Shown here: one piece after another, positions 55,312 through 64,000 of the stretch
How positions within the stretch are numbered: position 1 is the first letter of the stretch
How the letters are laid out: the number at the start of each line of letters is the position of its first letter
Assembly (NCBI RefSeq): GCF_963678635.1
Contig: NC_087071.1
Location: 21,171,194 to 21,235,193, forward strand
Direction of reading: 5' to 3'
Length of the DNA stretch: 64,000 nucleotides
Source of the DNA: Symsagittifera roscoffensis
Lineage: Eukaryota; Xenacoelomorpha; Acoela; Convolutidae
Made by a program: the position numbers and the translations under genes
The notes under the pieces: generated by a model
What the model saw: only the letters and a program-made list of their open reading frames with translations
Told to the model about the DNA's origin: nothing
The model's database searches: none

Positions 55312-56820
55312 ATTTTTAGTCTTCATCTCACGATCATCTGCAAAATACAATAAAGAAAAATAAAAAATCGAAAACTTCTTCAAATTCTTCAAAACTCTAT
55401 TAATATTTAACACTAGATAAATTCAATAAAATTCATACCAATGTAGTAAATTAATTTATAAATTATTTCCCTAAAAGCAGTAATTCTAATAATGATGAAA
55501 ATTTGTAACTTAATTTTTCCCCAAAACTAGCAGTAAAATTGAAATTCTATGTAGTAAATTGATAAGACGAAAATGCAGTACTAACCTTTTGATATTTCCA
55601 TTCACTCGCACAAGAATTCTATCCATACTCGCACAGCTCGCCCACGAAGAATTGTTTAAATAATGAATTTCAGTTTAAAGCTTTCACACTCAACAACTCT
55701 AACACACGATAACAAGTTTCAAACTTTCCTTTAACCCGGTTGGAAAGGAATTATATACTAAACAAAACTAACCAACGCAGCTTACTAAACACCACAACAC
55801 ATAGAATAACAGCATGACTAAGAAAAGGAAACCAACGGTACCCAAACCGGATTAACCCAGTTTAAAACTGGATAATTTATTCTTTTGAAGACTATTATAA
55901 AGTCTAAGAAAGAAATAATAAAACACAAAAAAGTCGAAAGACAAACCCATACCAAAAACAATTTGATTTTTGAAAAAAGGACACAACCAACGAAACATAA
56001 GAAAAACCACAATAAACCCAACATAAAAAGTTATCACATAACAGGACCTCTCACAGAAACCGCACGAAATCATACTCCCACTCCTGGCCTAACCCACCAG
56101 AGAGGACGTCCTGAGCATGCTCTATAGCCGGCCTAACCCACCGCGCTACATCCACGCTTTGTGACCACACTTCTATTTTTAATAAGAGGTACTCAAGGGT
56201 GAGTAACTATTCAAAATAACTGAACTAAAACAAAAAGCTTTTGTGAAAACAACTAACCAAAATCATAATTAAAACACCAAACTAATAAAAATTTTATAAA
56301 ATGTAAATTATACCTTGCAGTATATAGATCAGCATACAACACCAAAGACGAACATCCAAAGACAAAATGACCCCACTACACTCGAAAAAGAATGGCCAAC
56401 CACAATCAATATGCCGCCCACAATCACAACTCAAAGGATTTAGAGTACGACTTGACTTCGCAGAAAAGGACTTCATTGAACTAGACCAATGACCACCTCG
56501 ATGTTCAAGTATACGTACAGATCCGAGTAACCAGGCATCCCCTCCACGCACAATCTCCACGCCATTCCCAGACAAGGTCAACCCAAAAGAAGTTCTCTAC
56601 ATGGAACAGAAAAACCTGTCATAGCCAACCATTCTGAAATCAGATTTGAGTTTGTTGCGAAAACCCAGTCGTTGTCATGAGAAGACACAGCGATTGAACC
56701 TGGAACTTCTCTAACACGAACCCCCGGAAGAATTATGATGTTCGCCAAATATCAACGTCCATCATCCATCCTTTGAATTACAGAAGACTATTCTAAAAAA
56801 CTCTGTAAAACCCGGATGGG
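55312..56820 (+). other. 3' region of copy 1
   Basis: No long sense frame. AATAAA near 55348. Contains doubled GGCCTAACCCACC words (56083-56142). Two antisense frames (55818-56024 and 56294-56581) are also open in copy 2. The bases before the LTR (AAAACCCGGATGGG) would have to act as polypurine tract but are a poor one. Confidence 0.5.
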
Positions 56821-57213
56821 TGGAACCTGATCTAAACTACATTTTATGATTGGATAAATTAGATATTTTACCATTGTAAAGTATTTAATATTAACCAATC
56901 ATGATCCATCTAACTAACAACCCACTAGTAATTTCAGCACCAGAGAGATTTGAATTTAACTTAGAAATTAGTTGACTCTCCAAGAGAACTTCAGCAGCCG
57001 CAATAAACCAGTATACCCTAGATCTATTGAGCCTAGCAGAGACTAGTTAAACAACCTGAGACTAGATAGTATAAGAGTAAGATTAGGATCGGTATTAGAC
57101 TAAGAAGTTGCACGAATCTAAGTGTTCACGGCCGAAAATAAGATAGCGTGACGAGCAGACGGTGTACCCTATCCGAAATTACTCTATGAGTTAACCACCT
57201 CGGTTATAACTCA
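56821..57213 (+). repeat. 3' LTR of copy 1 (393 bp)
   Basis: TGGAACC to ATAACTCA, nearly identical to 38336-38745. It lacks 23 bp (TTATTTGTAAGTG... segment) and has AAGTGTTCAC in place of TCC near 57120. Both differences are unique to this LTR; copy 2 agrees with the 5' LTR at each. Confidence 0.95.
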
Positions 57214-57217
57214 TTTA
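57214..57217. repeat. Target-site duplication TTTA, right of copy 1
   Basis: Matches TTTA at 38332-38335. Confidence 0.65.
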
Positions 57218-57249
57218 TTCTCTCTATTGATTTTCGTTTATCCACCAGG

Positions 57250-57480
57250 TCAATTGCGAAATTTTAGAGCAGTGCAAACTGCTCGATCTATTATATCCGG
57301 GTTGGAATCAATTTCCAGTAAATGTGCAATTCTCAGAAGCTGTGGCAATAAATTATCTGTGATGTCTTCGTACGAAAGAACCAGAACGGGTTGTTCGTTT
57401 TTGTATATAAGTCGTGCTATGTTTGGAAGCGCTGACCCTACATGATTGTTATATAACTTTGTGAACTGGTGGGATCGCTG
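57250..57480 (-). pseudogene. Sulfotransferase-like exon, possibly broken
   Basis: The minus-strand frame from about 57480 (after an AG such as CCCACCAG) to TGA at 57250 encodes YNNHVGSALPNIARLIYKNE, VLVLSYEDITDNLLPQLLRI and then DRAVCTALKFRN. The V-L-x-L-x-YED-I...L..I..LLEI pattern is typical of the C-terminal half of PAPS-dependent sulfotransferases such as the WSC-domain type, which transfer sulfate to glycans in the Golgi. No clear donor precedes the in-frame TGA, so this may be a decayed piece. Its 5' exons would lie beyond copy 2, its 3' exon near 38.2 kb. Confidence 0.5.
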
Positions 57481-57800
57481 CAGCTGGATCCGGGAAACCA
57501 CCATATTTGTTGACCTTCTTTCGGTTGAACTCTGGAAGCGCACTTTTGAGTGGATTTCGAAAAACGGCCACAACTTTGTCAGCAAATGGAAGAACTTTGT
57601 CTGTGAAAAAAGTTGCCGCTATTATCCGGTACCGAACATTTTATTTTATTTCTGAAAAACTGAACTTGTTCTAACCAAAAATTCCTGTCAGAACTTATTT
57701 AGGAAGAAGTTTTCAAATGAAGCAAGGACCTTCTTGAATTTTTTTGCAATCTAATATCTTTTTAGTACCCTAGTGTACAATATAATGCAAATCTTCTAAG
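57481..57800. other. Host DNA between the two LTR elements
   Basis: The open minus frame continues to 57585 but without recognisable protein. The rest is AT-rich, intron-like DNA. The base composition differs from both elements. Confidence 0.5.
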
Positions 57801-58210
57801 TGAGTTAGGACCGATGTGGTTAACTCATAGAGTAATTTCGGATAGGGTACACCGTCTGCTCGTCACGCTATCTTATTTTCGGCCGGATAGATTCGTGCAA
57901 CTTCTTAGTCTAATACCGATCCTAATCTTACTCTTATACTATCTAGTCTCAGGTTGTTTAACTAGTCTCTGCTAGGCTCAATAGATCTAGGGTATACTGG
58001 TTTATTGCGGCTGCTGAAGTGCTCGGGAGAGTCCAACTAATTTCTAAGTTAAATTCAAATCTCTCTGGTGCTGAAATTACAAGTAACTTCAGCACTTACA
58101 AATAAGTGGGTTGTTAGTTAGATGGATCATGATTGGTTAATATTAAATACTTTACATTGGTAAAATATCTAAATTATCCAATCATAAAATGTAGTTTAGA
58201 TCAGGTTCCA
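57801..58210 (-). repeat. 3' LTR of copy 2 (410 bp)
   Basis: The reverse complement starts TGGAACC at 58210 and ends CTAACTCA at 57801. It is close to copy 1's LTRs with scattered differences and keeps the 23-bp segment missing from copy 1's 3' LTR. It contains GTGCTGAAGTTAC paired with GTAATTTCAGCAC, a 13-bp hairpin with one mismatch. Confidence 0.93.
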
Positions 58211-59742
58211 CCCATCCGGGTTTTACAGAGTTTTTTAGAATAGTTCTTCTGCAATTCGAAGGATGGATGATGGAAGTTGGTGTTTGGCGAACATCTTATT
58301 TCTTCTGTTTTCTTTTTGTTAAAGAAGTTCCAGGAAGCTGGAGTTAGAGACATAAGACGTTGTGTCTTCTAGTGACAACGACTAAGTCTTCGCAACAAAC
58401 TCAAATCTGATTTCAGAATGGTTGGCTATGTCAGGTTTTTCTGTTCTGCGTGGAGAACTTCTTTTGTGTCTGATCTAGTTTGGGAATGGCGTGGAGATTG
58501 TGCGTGGAGGGGATGCCTGGTTACTCGGATCTGTACGTATACTTGAACATCGAGGTGGTCATTGGTCTAGTTCAATGAAGTCCTTTTCTGCGAAGTCAAG
58601 TCGTACTCTAAATCCTTTGAGTTGTGATTGTGAGTGGCATATCGATTGTGGTTGGTCATTCTCTCTCGAGTGTAGTGGGGTCGTTTTGTCTTTAGATGTT
58701 CGTCCTTGGTGTTGTATTCTGATCTATGTATTGCATAATGTAATTTACATTTTATAAAACATTTATTAGTTTAATATTTTTTAATTATGATTTTAGTTAG
58801 TTGTTTTCACAAAAGCTTTTTGTTTTAGTTCGGTTATTTTGAAGAGTTACTCACACTTGAGTAGCTCTTATTAAAAATAGAAGTGTGGTCACAAAGCGTG
58901 GATGTAGCTCGGTGGGTTAGGCCGGCTATAGAGCATGCTCAGGACGTCCTTCCTGGTGGGTTAGGCCAGGAATGGGAGTATGATTTCATGCGGTTTTTGT
59001 GAGGGGTCCTGTTATGTGACAACGTTTTATGTTGGGTTTGTTGTGGTTTTTCTTATGTCTTGTTGGTTATGTCCTTTTTCCAAAAAGTAAATTGTTCGTG
59101 GTATGGGTTTGTCTTTCGACTTTTTTGTGTTTTATTATTTCTTTCTTAGACTTTATAATAGTCTTCAAAAGAATAAATTATCCAGTTTTAAACTGGGTTA
59201 ATCCGGTTTGGGTACCGTTGGTTTCCTTTTCTTAGTCATGCTGTTATTCTATGATTTGTGGTATTTAGTAAGCTGCGTTGGTTAGTTTTGTTTAATATAT
59301 GATTCCTTTCCAACCGGGTTAAAGGAAAGTTTGAAACATGTTATTATATGTTAGAGTTGTTGAGTGTGAAAACTTGAAACTGAAATTCATTATTTTAAAC
59401 AATTCTTCGTGGGCGAGCTGTGCGAGTGTGGATAGAATTTCTGTGTGAATGAATGAAAATATCAAAAGGTTAGTACTGCAATTGCATTTTATTAATTTAC
59501 TGCATAGAATTTGGAAATTTACTGCTAGTTATGGGGGAATTTTAAGTTACAAATTTTCATTATAATTAGATTTACTGCTTGTGGGGAAAATTTTAGAAAT
59601 GAATTTACTGCATTGGTATTAAATTTATAAATTTATAAGTGTAAGAGATTAATAGAATTTTTGAAATCTGTTTGATGAAATTTGCGATTTTTATTTGTCT
59701 TTTGTGGTTTTTGTAGGTGATCGTCGGATGAAGGCTAAAAAT
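58211..59742 (-). other. 3' region of copy 2
   Basis: Matches 55312-56820 inverted. No long element-sense frame. The plus-strand frames 58491-58757 and 59029-59235 are antisense to the element and correspond to those in copy 1. Confidence 0.5.
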
Positions 59743-59821
59743 CTAAAGAAAACATGGATAAAGTATGGTGAGTTTTTTAATATTGTAATTAGTTAGTAAT
59801 ATTCTTTTAATTCATACTTAC
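59743..59821 (-). other. 79-bp intron behind the last stop codon (copy 2)
   Basis: Minus-strand donor CAG|GTAAGTATG and acceptor TTTTCTTTAG. Same length as in copy 1 although the interior differs, which supports real splicing. Confidence 0.7.
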
Positions 59822-59824
59822 CTG

Positions 59825-61630
59825 TTAGTCGTCGGGGAAAAAACCGTGGGGGAAGATGTCGTGAATTAGTTCTGAAGTTGTTAGTAGTTTAGCTAAGATG
59901 CGGATGATATTTTTAGTCTGAAGCAGTGGCCAAAGCAATTGGAGTGCCTTGATAGTGGTTAGTTCTTCAGTGCCAACTGCAAACTCATAAGGTGTGTTTT
60001 GGATTAGATTATATAATTTGTGATTGAATTTAGTGTTGTGGATGAATTCTAAAATTGGGATTTCTATGGGTTGTACAAACTCGTGCGGGATAAGGAAGGG
60101 TCGGGATTCTTCGGCGTTGAAGGTCTTGGTGATGGGACAGAAGATGTACATTTGGGTTATGGGGTCATAATTACGAAGAATACCATGAAGGTTAGTATCT
60201 TTAATGCAATATGTGAAATTTAGGAAAAATGGTGAAGTGTATTTGGAATTAATGAATTGAAAACGATGGTGTGGTTGTCTAGAGGGTGTGTGTAGGTCAA
60301 AGTGATTTTGGATGAAGCGATAATAACTATATGTGTGGGTTTGTTTAGTGCGCAACATAATATCGTGTGAGCAGTGTAAATCTCTTTCGTGTGGTGCAAG
60401 GAAATGAAAGGTTAGTGAAAATATTTGGAAGCGTTCTTTAAAACTTTCGTATGCTTGTGTGTCTGTTAGTGCTTCTGAAATAATGTGATCAAACTTTCGG
60501 TCGAAGATGTTTAGTGTAAATATATATGGTGTCTTGATGAAAAATTTCTCGGTAATTTGTGGATTAGCGAAGCGATCGTCGTCTAAGAATTGATCTTGGT
60601 TAGCTCTGATGATGTTGTGATCATAGTATTCGAGTGTATATTCGTTAGCTCTAGGTGCAGTGTGTATTTTTAGTGATTTTTTATATCCAACGTAAGTAAA
60701 TTGTCTAGGTGTTAGTGGTGTAGTGAGTCGATATAGCATGTCCGTATTTCGCTCTATATCGATGTGAGTGTTAGATAAAGGTAAGCAAAGAGGGTTAGTA
60801 AAATGATAATATGAGGTCCAAGAGAGAGTGGGCATTAAAACGTATTCATCTACAAAGTTGCGTGTTTCGTTAGTGTCGTGGGGGGTGTTTAAGGTGTATT
60901 GTGGAAATGAGGGTAAGGTGATGGCTAAAAATTCTTTTGTGTTAGTATGCTTGGGGTGGTTGATGTATTCACGGGCTGTTCCTGGTTTTGCTGGGAAAGG
61001 ATGGTTGGGGAACTTTCTTTTAAAAGTGCGGTAAGCTCTATTAGTGTTGAGTGAAGATTCAGTTGATGTGGATGATGGTGCTAATGATTCAGTATAATTT
61101 GAAGAGGGTGTAGGGGTAGGGGGGTTGGATGAATTTATTGTGGAGGAGATTTGGTTTATGGTTGGGTTATTAAGGTGGTAGGGTTGTTGTTGAAGGGTAA
61201 TAAAATTATCTAGCTCTGGGGAGATTCGGGGGGTGTCTGGAGAATGAGATGATTGGTCAGAATGGTATGAGGAGTAGGTTGGGGTAACTTGGGAAGCATA
61301 AGAGGGTGTGGGAGTGATTGGGTCAGGGTTATTGGATAATATGGGTTGAAAAGGGGGTTGAGAAAAATTAGAAGAGTTATGAAAATTATTGGATGGGGAT
61401 GGTTCTGAGTCGGCAAACTCATCGGGGGTTTCAATATTCGGGTTATTGAGTTGTGAGATGGAATATAAAACTGAGATGTGTGAATTAGTGTCGGAATTCA
61501 TGCCTGATGTTACATTACTAGATGGAAAATCGGGTGGCGGAAAAGCAAAAAGTGGTATTATTGGGATTGGAGAGGTAAGATTGGTTGGGTGGGAATTTGA
61601 TCGGTGTAGTGATCCAAGTTGGCGGCTCAT
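59825..61630 (-). CDS. Large ORF of unknown family, intact, 601 residues (element copy 2)
   Basis: An intact frame from MSRQLGSLHRSNSHPTN to HDIFPHGFFPDD. Residues 1-215 are low-complexity, rich in Ser, Pro, Thr and Asn, and probably disordered. 216-601 are rich in Phe, Tyr, His and Ile with no signal peptide or membrane segment, and look globular. The ATG overlaps the stop of the envelope-like gene as ATGA (61627-61630), an arrangement used for termination-reinitiation in some viruses and retroelements. The stop is followed after 4 bases by an intron donor. No known domain. Its survival as an open frame, while the gene before it is shifted, is notable. Confidence 0.85.
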   Translation of the reverse strand: MSRQLGSLHRSNSHPTNLTSPIPIIPLFAFPPPDFPSSNVTSGMNSDTNSHISVLYSISQLNNPNIETPDEFADSEPSPSNNFHNSSNFSQPPFQPILSNNPDPITPTPSYASQVTPTYSSYHSDQSSHSPDTPRISPELDNFITLQQQPYHLNNPTINQISSTINSSNPPTPTPSSNYTESLAPSSTSTESSLNTNRAYRTFKRKFPNHPFPAKPGTAREYINHPKHTNTKEFLAITLPSFPQYTLNTPHDTNETRNFVDEYVLMPTLSWTSYYHFTNPLCLPLSNTHIDIERNTDMLYRLTTPLTPRQFTYVGYKKSLKIHTAPRANEYTLEYYDHNIIRANQDQFLDDDRFANPQITEKFFIKTPYIFTLNIFDRKFDHIISEALTDTQAYESFKERFQIFSLTFHFLAPHERDLHCSHDIMLRTKQTHTYSYYRFIQNHFDLHTPSRQPHHRFQFINSKYTSPFFLNFTYCIKDTNLHGILRNYDPITQMYIFCPITKTFNAEESRPFLIPHEFVQPIEIPILEFIHNTKFNHKLYNLIQNTPYEFAVGTEELTTIKALQLLWPLLQTKNIIRILAKLLTTSELIHDIFPHGFFPDD

Positions 61631-64000
61631 CGTGGGCTAAAAAAATGATTATTTTGAGACTGAAAAGCGGTGGTATGGGGTTGTTCAATAATTTGTTCAT
61701 AAGTATTATCATCTTGTGACTGGTGTGTCATTATATGTTGAATGGGACTTTGTGATGTGGTGAGTCGAAAATTTGGATTATGTGTGATGGCTAAATTTCG
61801 AAAATTTCGTGGGACTAGGGATAGTGGATGGTTATTTGGTAGGGGTGGTAATTGTGGTGCCGTTGGCGTTATGTCTACATTGTTATGTTCTTCGTCGTAT
61901 GTATTTTGTCGTGTTGCTATTTTTGTGTTATATTCTTTTATTTGTGCGTCTAAAAGAATTTTGTTTATAGATGTAGAAAAGATTCCAAAAAATCCTGCAA
62001 AGAGTATGCGTGCTACGCTTGCTTGTCTGTTTACTTGTGTGTGTATAGCACATGTGTTGTAGATTCCTTTTAAAAGTGAGAAAAGAAATCCAATAAAGTT
62101 AAACATTGCGTATAAAATAGTCAATTTTTCTAAGATGTAGTAGGGCCATCCTAGAAAATCGAGGATCTCATTTTTGAGTGTAACAAAGCTAAAAATGTTA
62201 ATTGGTGATATATCTTGGGGACGGTATTTTTCACCGTTTAGATATATATATAATCTTTAATGTCTTTAAAATATCCGCTATAGTCTTGCGTGTAGATATC
62301 GGCAAATCCTGCGGTTTCCGCAAGTTTGCGTAAATTTTGGTCTATTGATTGTCTTTGTATAGTGTCCATTTGTGTTAATAATTCTTGGAATTGTTGTGTT
62401 CTAATGTGATGTTGAATATCTGATTTTGAATAGATTCCTATTGATTGTAAGTCTATATTTGGGTTTCGAGCAATAGCGCGAATGCTTTCTGGTGAAAATT
62501 TTTTGAGTGATTGCATTAATGTGGGATATGGAGTGAGAAGATAATATTTATTTTCATCAGGGTTTAGTTGTACTACATTGTGGCTGTTTTCTGATCCACA
62601 TGGGACTGCGGTATCCCAGAAATAGGTTCTTCGTGAAAGTGTATCCACGAAATGTACTTTATTCTTATAAAAGATAGGGATTCTTTTATAACATCGTTTA
62701 TCTTCAAAAACGTATAGTGGTGATATTTTTTTAGTACAAGTATAAAACCATAAGATGTTTCCTTCATAGTCTAAAAAATTTGATCTATTTCCAGATAATA
62801 AGTATCCTGCATAGGGTATTTTTAATACTGCTAGTGCAAGTGATTGTAATATTTGTGTTCGTTCTAATTCGCATAGTTGGTGTAGTGTTTCTAATTCGGA
62901 GAGTGACATTTCTTGAAAAATTCGGCTAATTGTATAATCTAGTTTCATATCTAAATGAATATCATAGTGGATATTACCGAAATATGTAGTATTCATTAGT
63001 GATAATTCTTGTAAGCGTGTGTTTCTGGTGTCATGGGGTTTTAGATGTCCACCAGGTTGTCCGTTGCTTTTTTCAAAATTAACTGGTATATAGGATGTTC
63101 CTTCGTTTGGAGGATGACCTGTGGCATATGGGTCGATTTTTACTTTTCCAGTGGTCATGTCGAATCCTTTTTCGTATTCAACTAATATTTCAGAGTATTG
63201 TGTTCTGTGAAGTGGATTCCTGTATTTACATGCAAGTTCTGTTTCTTGGTATATTTGAAAACGTGTCAATTTATTTTCTATATTGTCTATGTTTCTAAAA
63301 TTAGAACTTAGTTTTCGTGATGGATGGACTTGTTCATATGGAATTGATTGTATAAAATATTTTTCGTGAAATTTTATCATACGAGCGTGTATTTTTGCTA
63401 CTTGAAATGTTGTACATGTATCTTCGGGGAACCAAACAATTGTTGCTTGTGTTCTCGTTGTAGGGTCGCAATAACCTTGATCATTTTTACAAGGTAATCG
63501 GATTCCTTGATAGATCATTGTATTATCTGATAAATCTCGTGTTAGTTGTATTTTTTCGAGTTGTATTTTCCAATCGAAAAACATTATTTCTTGGTATCCT
63601 TTATTTTTTGTGTCTGCTTTGCAGTTTGATGGGTCATTTATACCAATGTGTGGTATCCAATGTTTATCGTGTAGGTCATAGGTTAATCGTCCGTGTGCGC
63701 CGTTATACGGGTATTTTTCGTCTAGTTTTATATGTCCTTGGTGTCTTTCAAGTTGTGATTGATGTACAGAGTCTGAAAAAACTTGAAAATTAACTAACTT
63801 CCTTTGGGAGTTTTTATTTTGTGTGATGTTTAGTCTAAGTAATTCATTTTTACAATCGTCGGGATTGAGATGTAAAAGACGTTCTATATTACTTTGATAG
63901 AATGATTCATGGTCAAGTCGGTTTTTGTTTCCGTTTGAGACTTGTGAACAATGTACTTTCTTTTCGGAAAATGTTGCTGTGAATTTATAACCTGTAACTG
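61627..64000 (-). CDS. Envelope-like glycoprotein gene, 5' end outside window, one frameshift (element copy 2)
   Basis: Open from the window edge down to 62238, covering most of the ectodomain, including the places where copy 1 has a 2-base deletion and a TAA. An extra TA in a TATATATATATC run near 62250 then shifts the frame. The C-terminal part is open from about 62240 to 61627 in the neighbouring frame (first ATG 62124) and holds the membrane segments (LYAMFNFIGFLFSLL, ILFAGFFGIF) and the Pro-rich tail ending HFFSPR. Proposed role by analogy is a membrane fusion or attachment glycoprotein of a retrovirus-like element; function is not shown. Confidence 0.65.

Larger units (their letters stand above)
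38336..57213 (+). mobile_element. Giant Ty3/gypsy-type LTR element with envelope-like and extra genes, copy 1 (complete)
   Basis: 18,878 bp between matched 4-bp flanks. Order: 5' LTR, primer site, long leader, gag in overlapping frames, protease, RT/RNase H, integrase with GPY-like tail, small membrane protein, Pro/Ser/Thr-rich ORF, envelope-like glycoprotein, large unknown ORF, 3'-UTR intron, 3' region, 3' LTR. Ty3 elements are usually 5-8 kb, so this is very large, and the extra 8 kb after pol is mostly open. The plus strand is strongly A-rich. The coding frames carry about a dozen stops and small indels, while the LTRs are nearly identical outside two changed blocks. Relationship to Ty3 rests on domain order, the YLDD box, the CCHC knuckle and the D,D35E spacing. 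Confidence 0.93.
57801..64000 (-). mobile_element. Giant Ty3/gypsy-type element, copy 2 (3' part, continues past window)
   Basis: Mirror image of 50.8-57.2 kb: on the minus strand it runs from the envelope-like gene at the window edge, through the intact last ORF, the 79-bp intron and the 3' region, to the 3' LTR at 57801-58210. Similarity to copy 1 is high throughout. gag and pol, if present, lie beyond base 64000. Confidence 0.93.

Noticed and set aside
57801-58210. Head-to-tail tandem of one element sharing an LTR
   Set aside because: The LTR at 57801-58210 is in the opposite orientation to 56821-57213, with unique host-like DNA between, so these are two separate insertions facing each other.
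58905-58985. tRNA-like text (TAGCTCGGTGGGTTAGG) antisense in copy 2's 3' region
   Set aside because: It resembles an A box, but no GGTTCGA-type B box or cloverleaf follows. The second GGTGGGTTAGGCC looks like a simple repeat.

Overview
The window is AT-rich nuclear DNA of an invertebrate animal. It holds intron-split animal genes (a DEG/ENaC channel, an SLC10-type sodium cotransporter, pieces of a sulfotransferase-like gene), splice acceptors that are mostly TTTCAG or TTTTAG, AATAAA signals, and a very high load of mobile DNA. I see no rRNA, tRNA, CRISPR or bacterial-style operon. The phylum cannot be settled from the sequence; the acceptor style fits nematodes, crustaceans, mites and similar groups. 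Layout: 1-1.4 kb is the 3' part of a DEG/ENaC channel gene (+), and a decayed inverted piece of a paralogue lies near 5.7 kb. An unrecognised set of exons sits at 6.15-7.44 kb (+). From 10.4 to 29.2 kb there is one complete SLC10 gene of six exons (+); its phases all agree and it encodes 471 residues. Its introns, one of 10.5 kb, are packed with short non-autonomous elements, a duplicated exon edge, tandem repeats and a decayed minus-strand coding block (20.3-24.1 kb). 31-36.9 kb is a dead BEL/Pao retrotransposon (-) with two diverged LTRs. The main feature is a pair of copies of one very large Ty3/gypsy-type LTR element, arranged tail to tail. Copy 1 (+) is whole at 38,336-57,213, about 18.9 kb. 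It has matching 4-bp flanks, LTRs of about 400 bp, a candidate primer binding site, gag with a CCHC knuckle, protease, RT/RNase H and a D,D35E integrase. It then carries about 8 kb of extra genes: a small multi-membrane protein, a Pro/Ser/Thr-rich ORF with no ATG, an envelope-like glycoprotein and a 601-residue protein of unknown family, followed by a 79-bp intron just after the last stop. Copy 2 (-) enters from the right edge and ends at 57,801; only its envelope-like gene, last ORF, 3' region and 3' LTR are in view. The 587 bp between the copies and the DNA left of copy 1 carry exon-like pieces of a sulfotransferase-like gene (-), so the insertions appear to lie in that gene. Both copies carry small frameshifts or stops, at different places. 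In copy 2 the last ORF is intact, and its start codon overlaps the glycoprotein stop as ATGA. The tail-to-tail arrangement makes an inverted repeat of more than 6 kb with a short loop.
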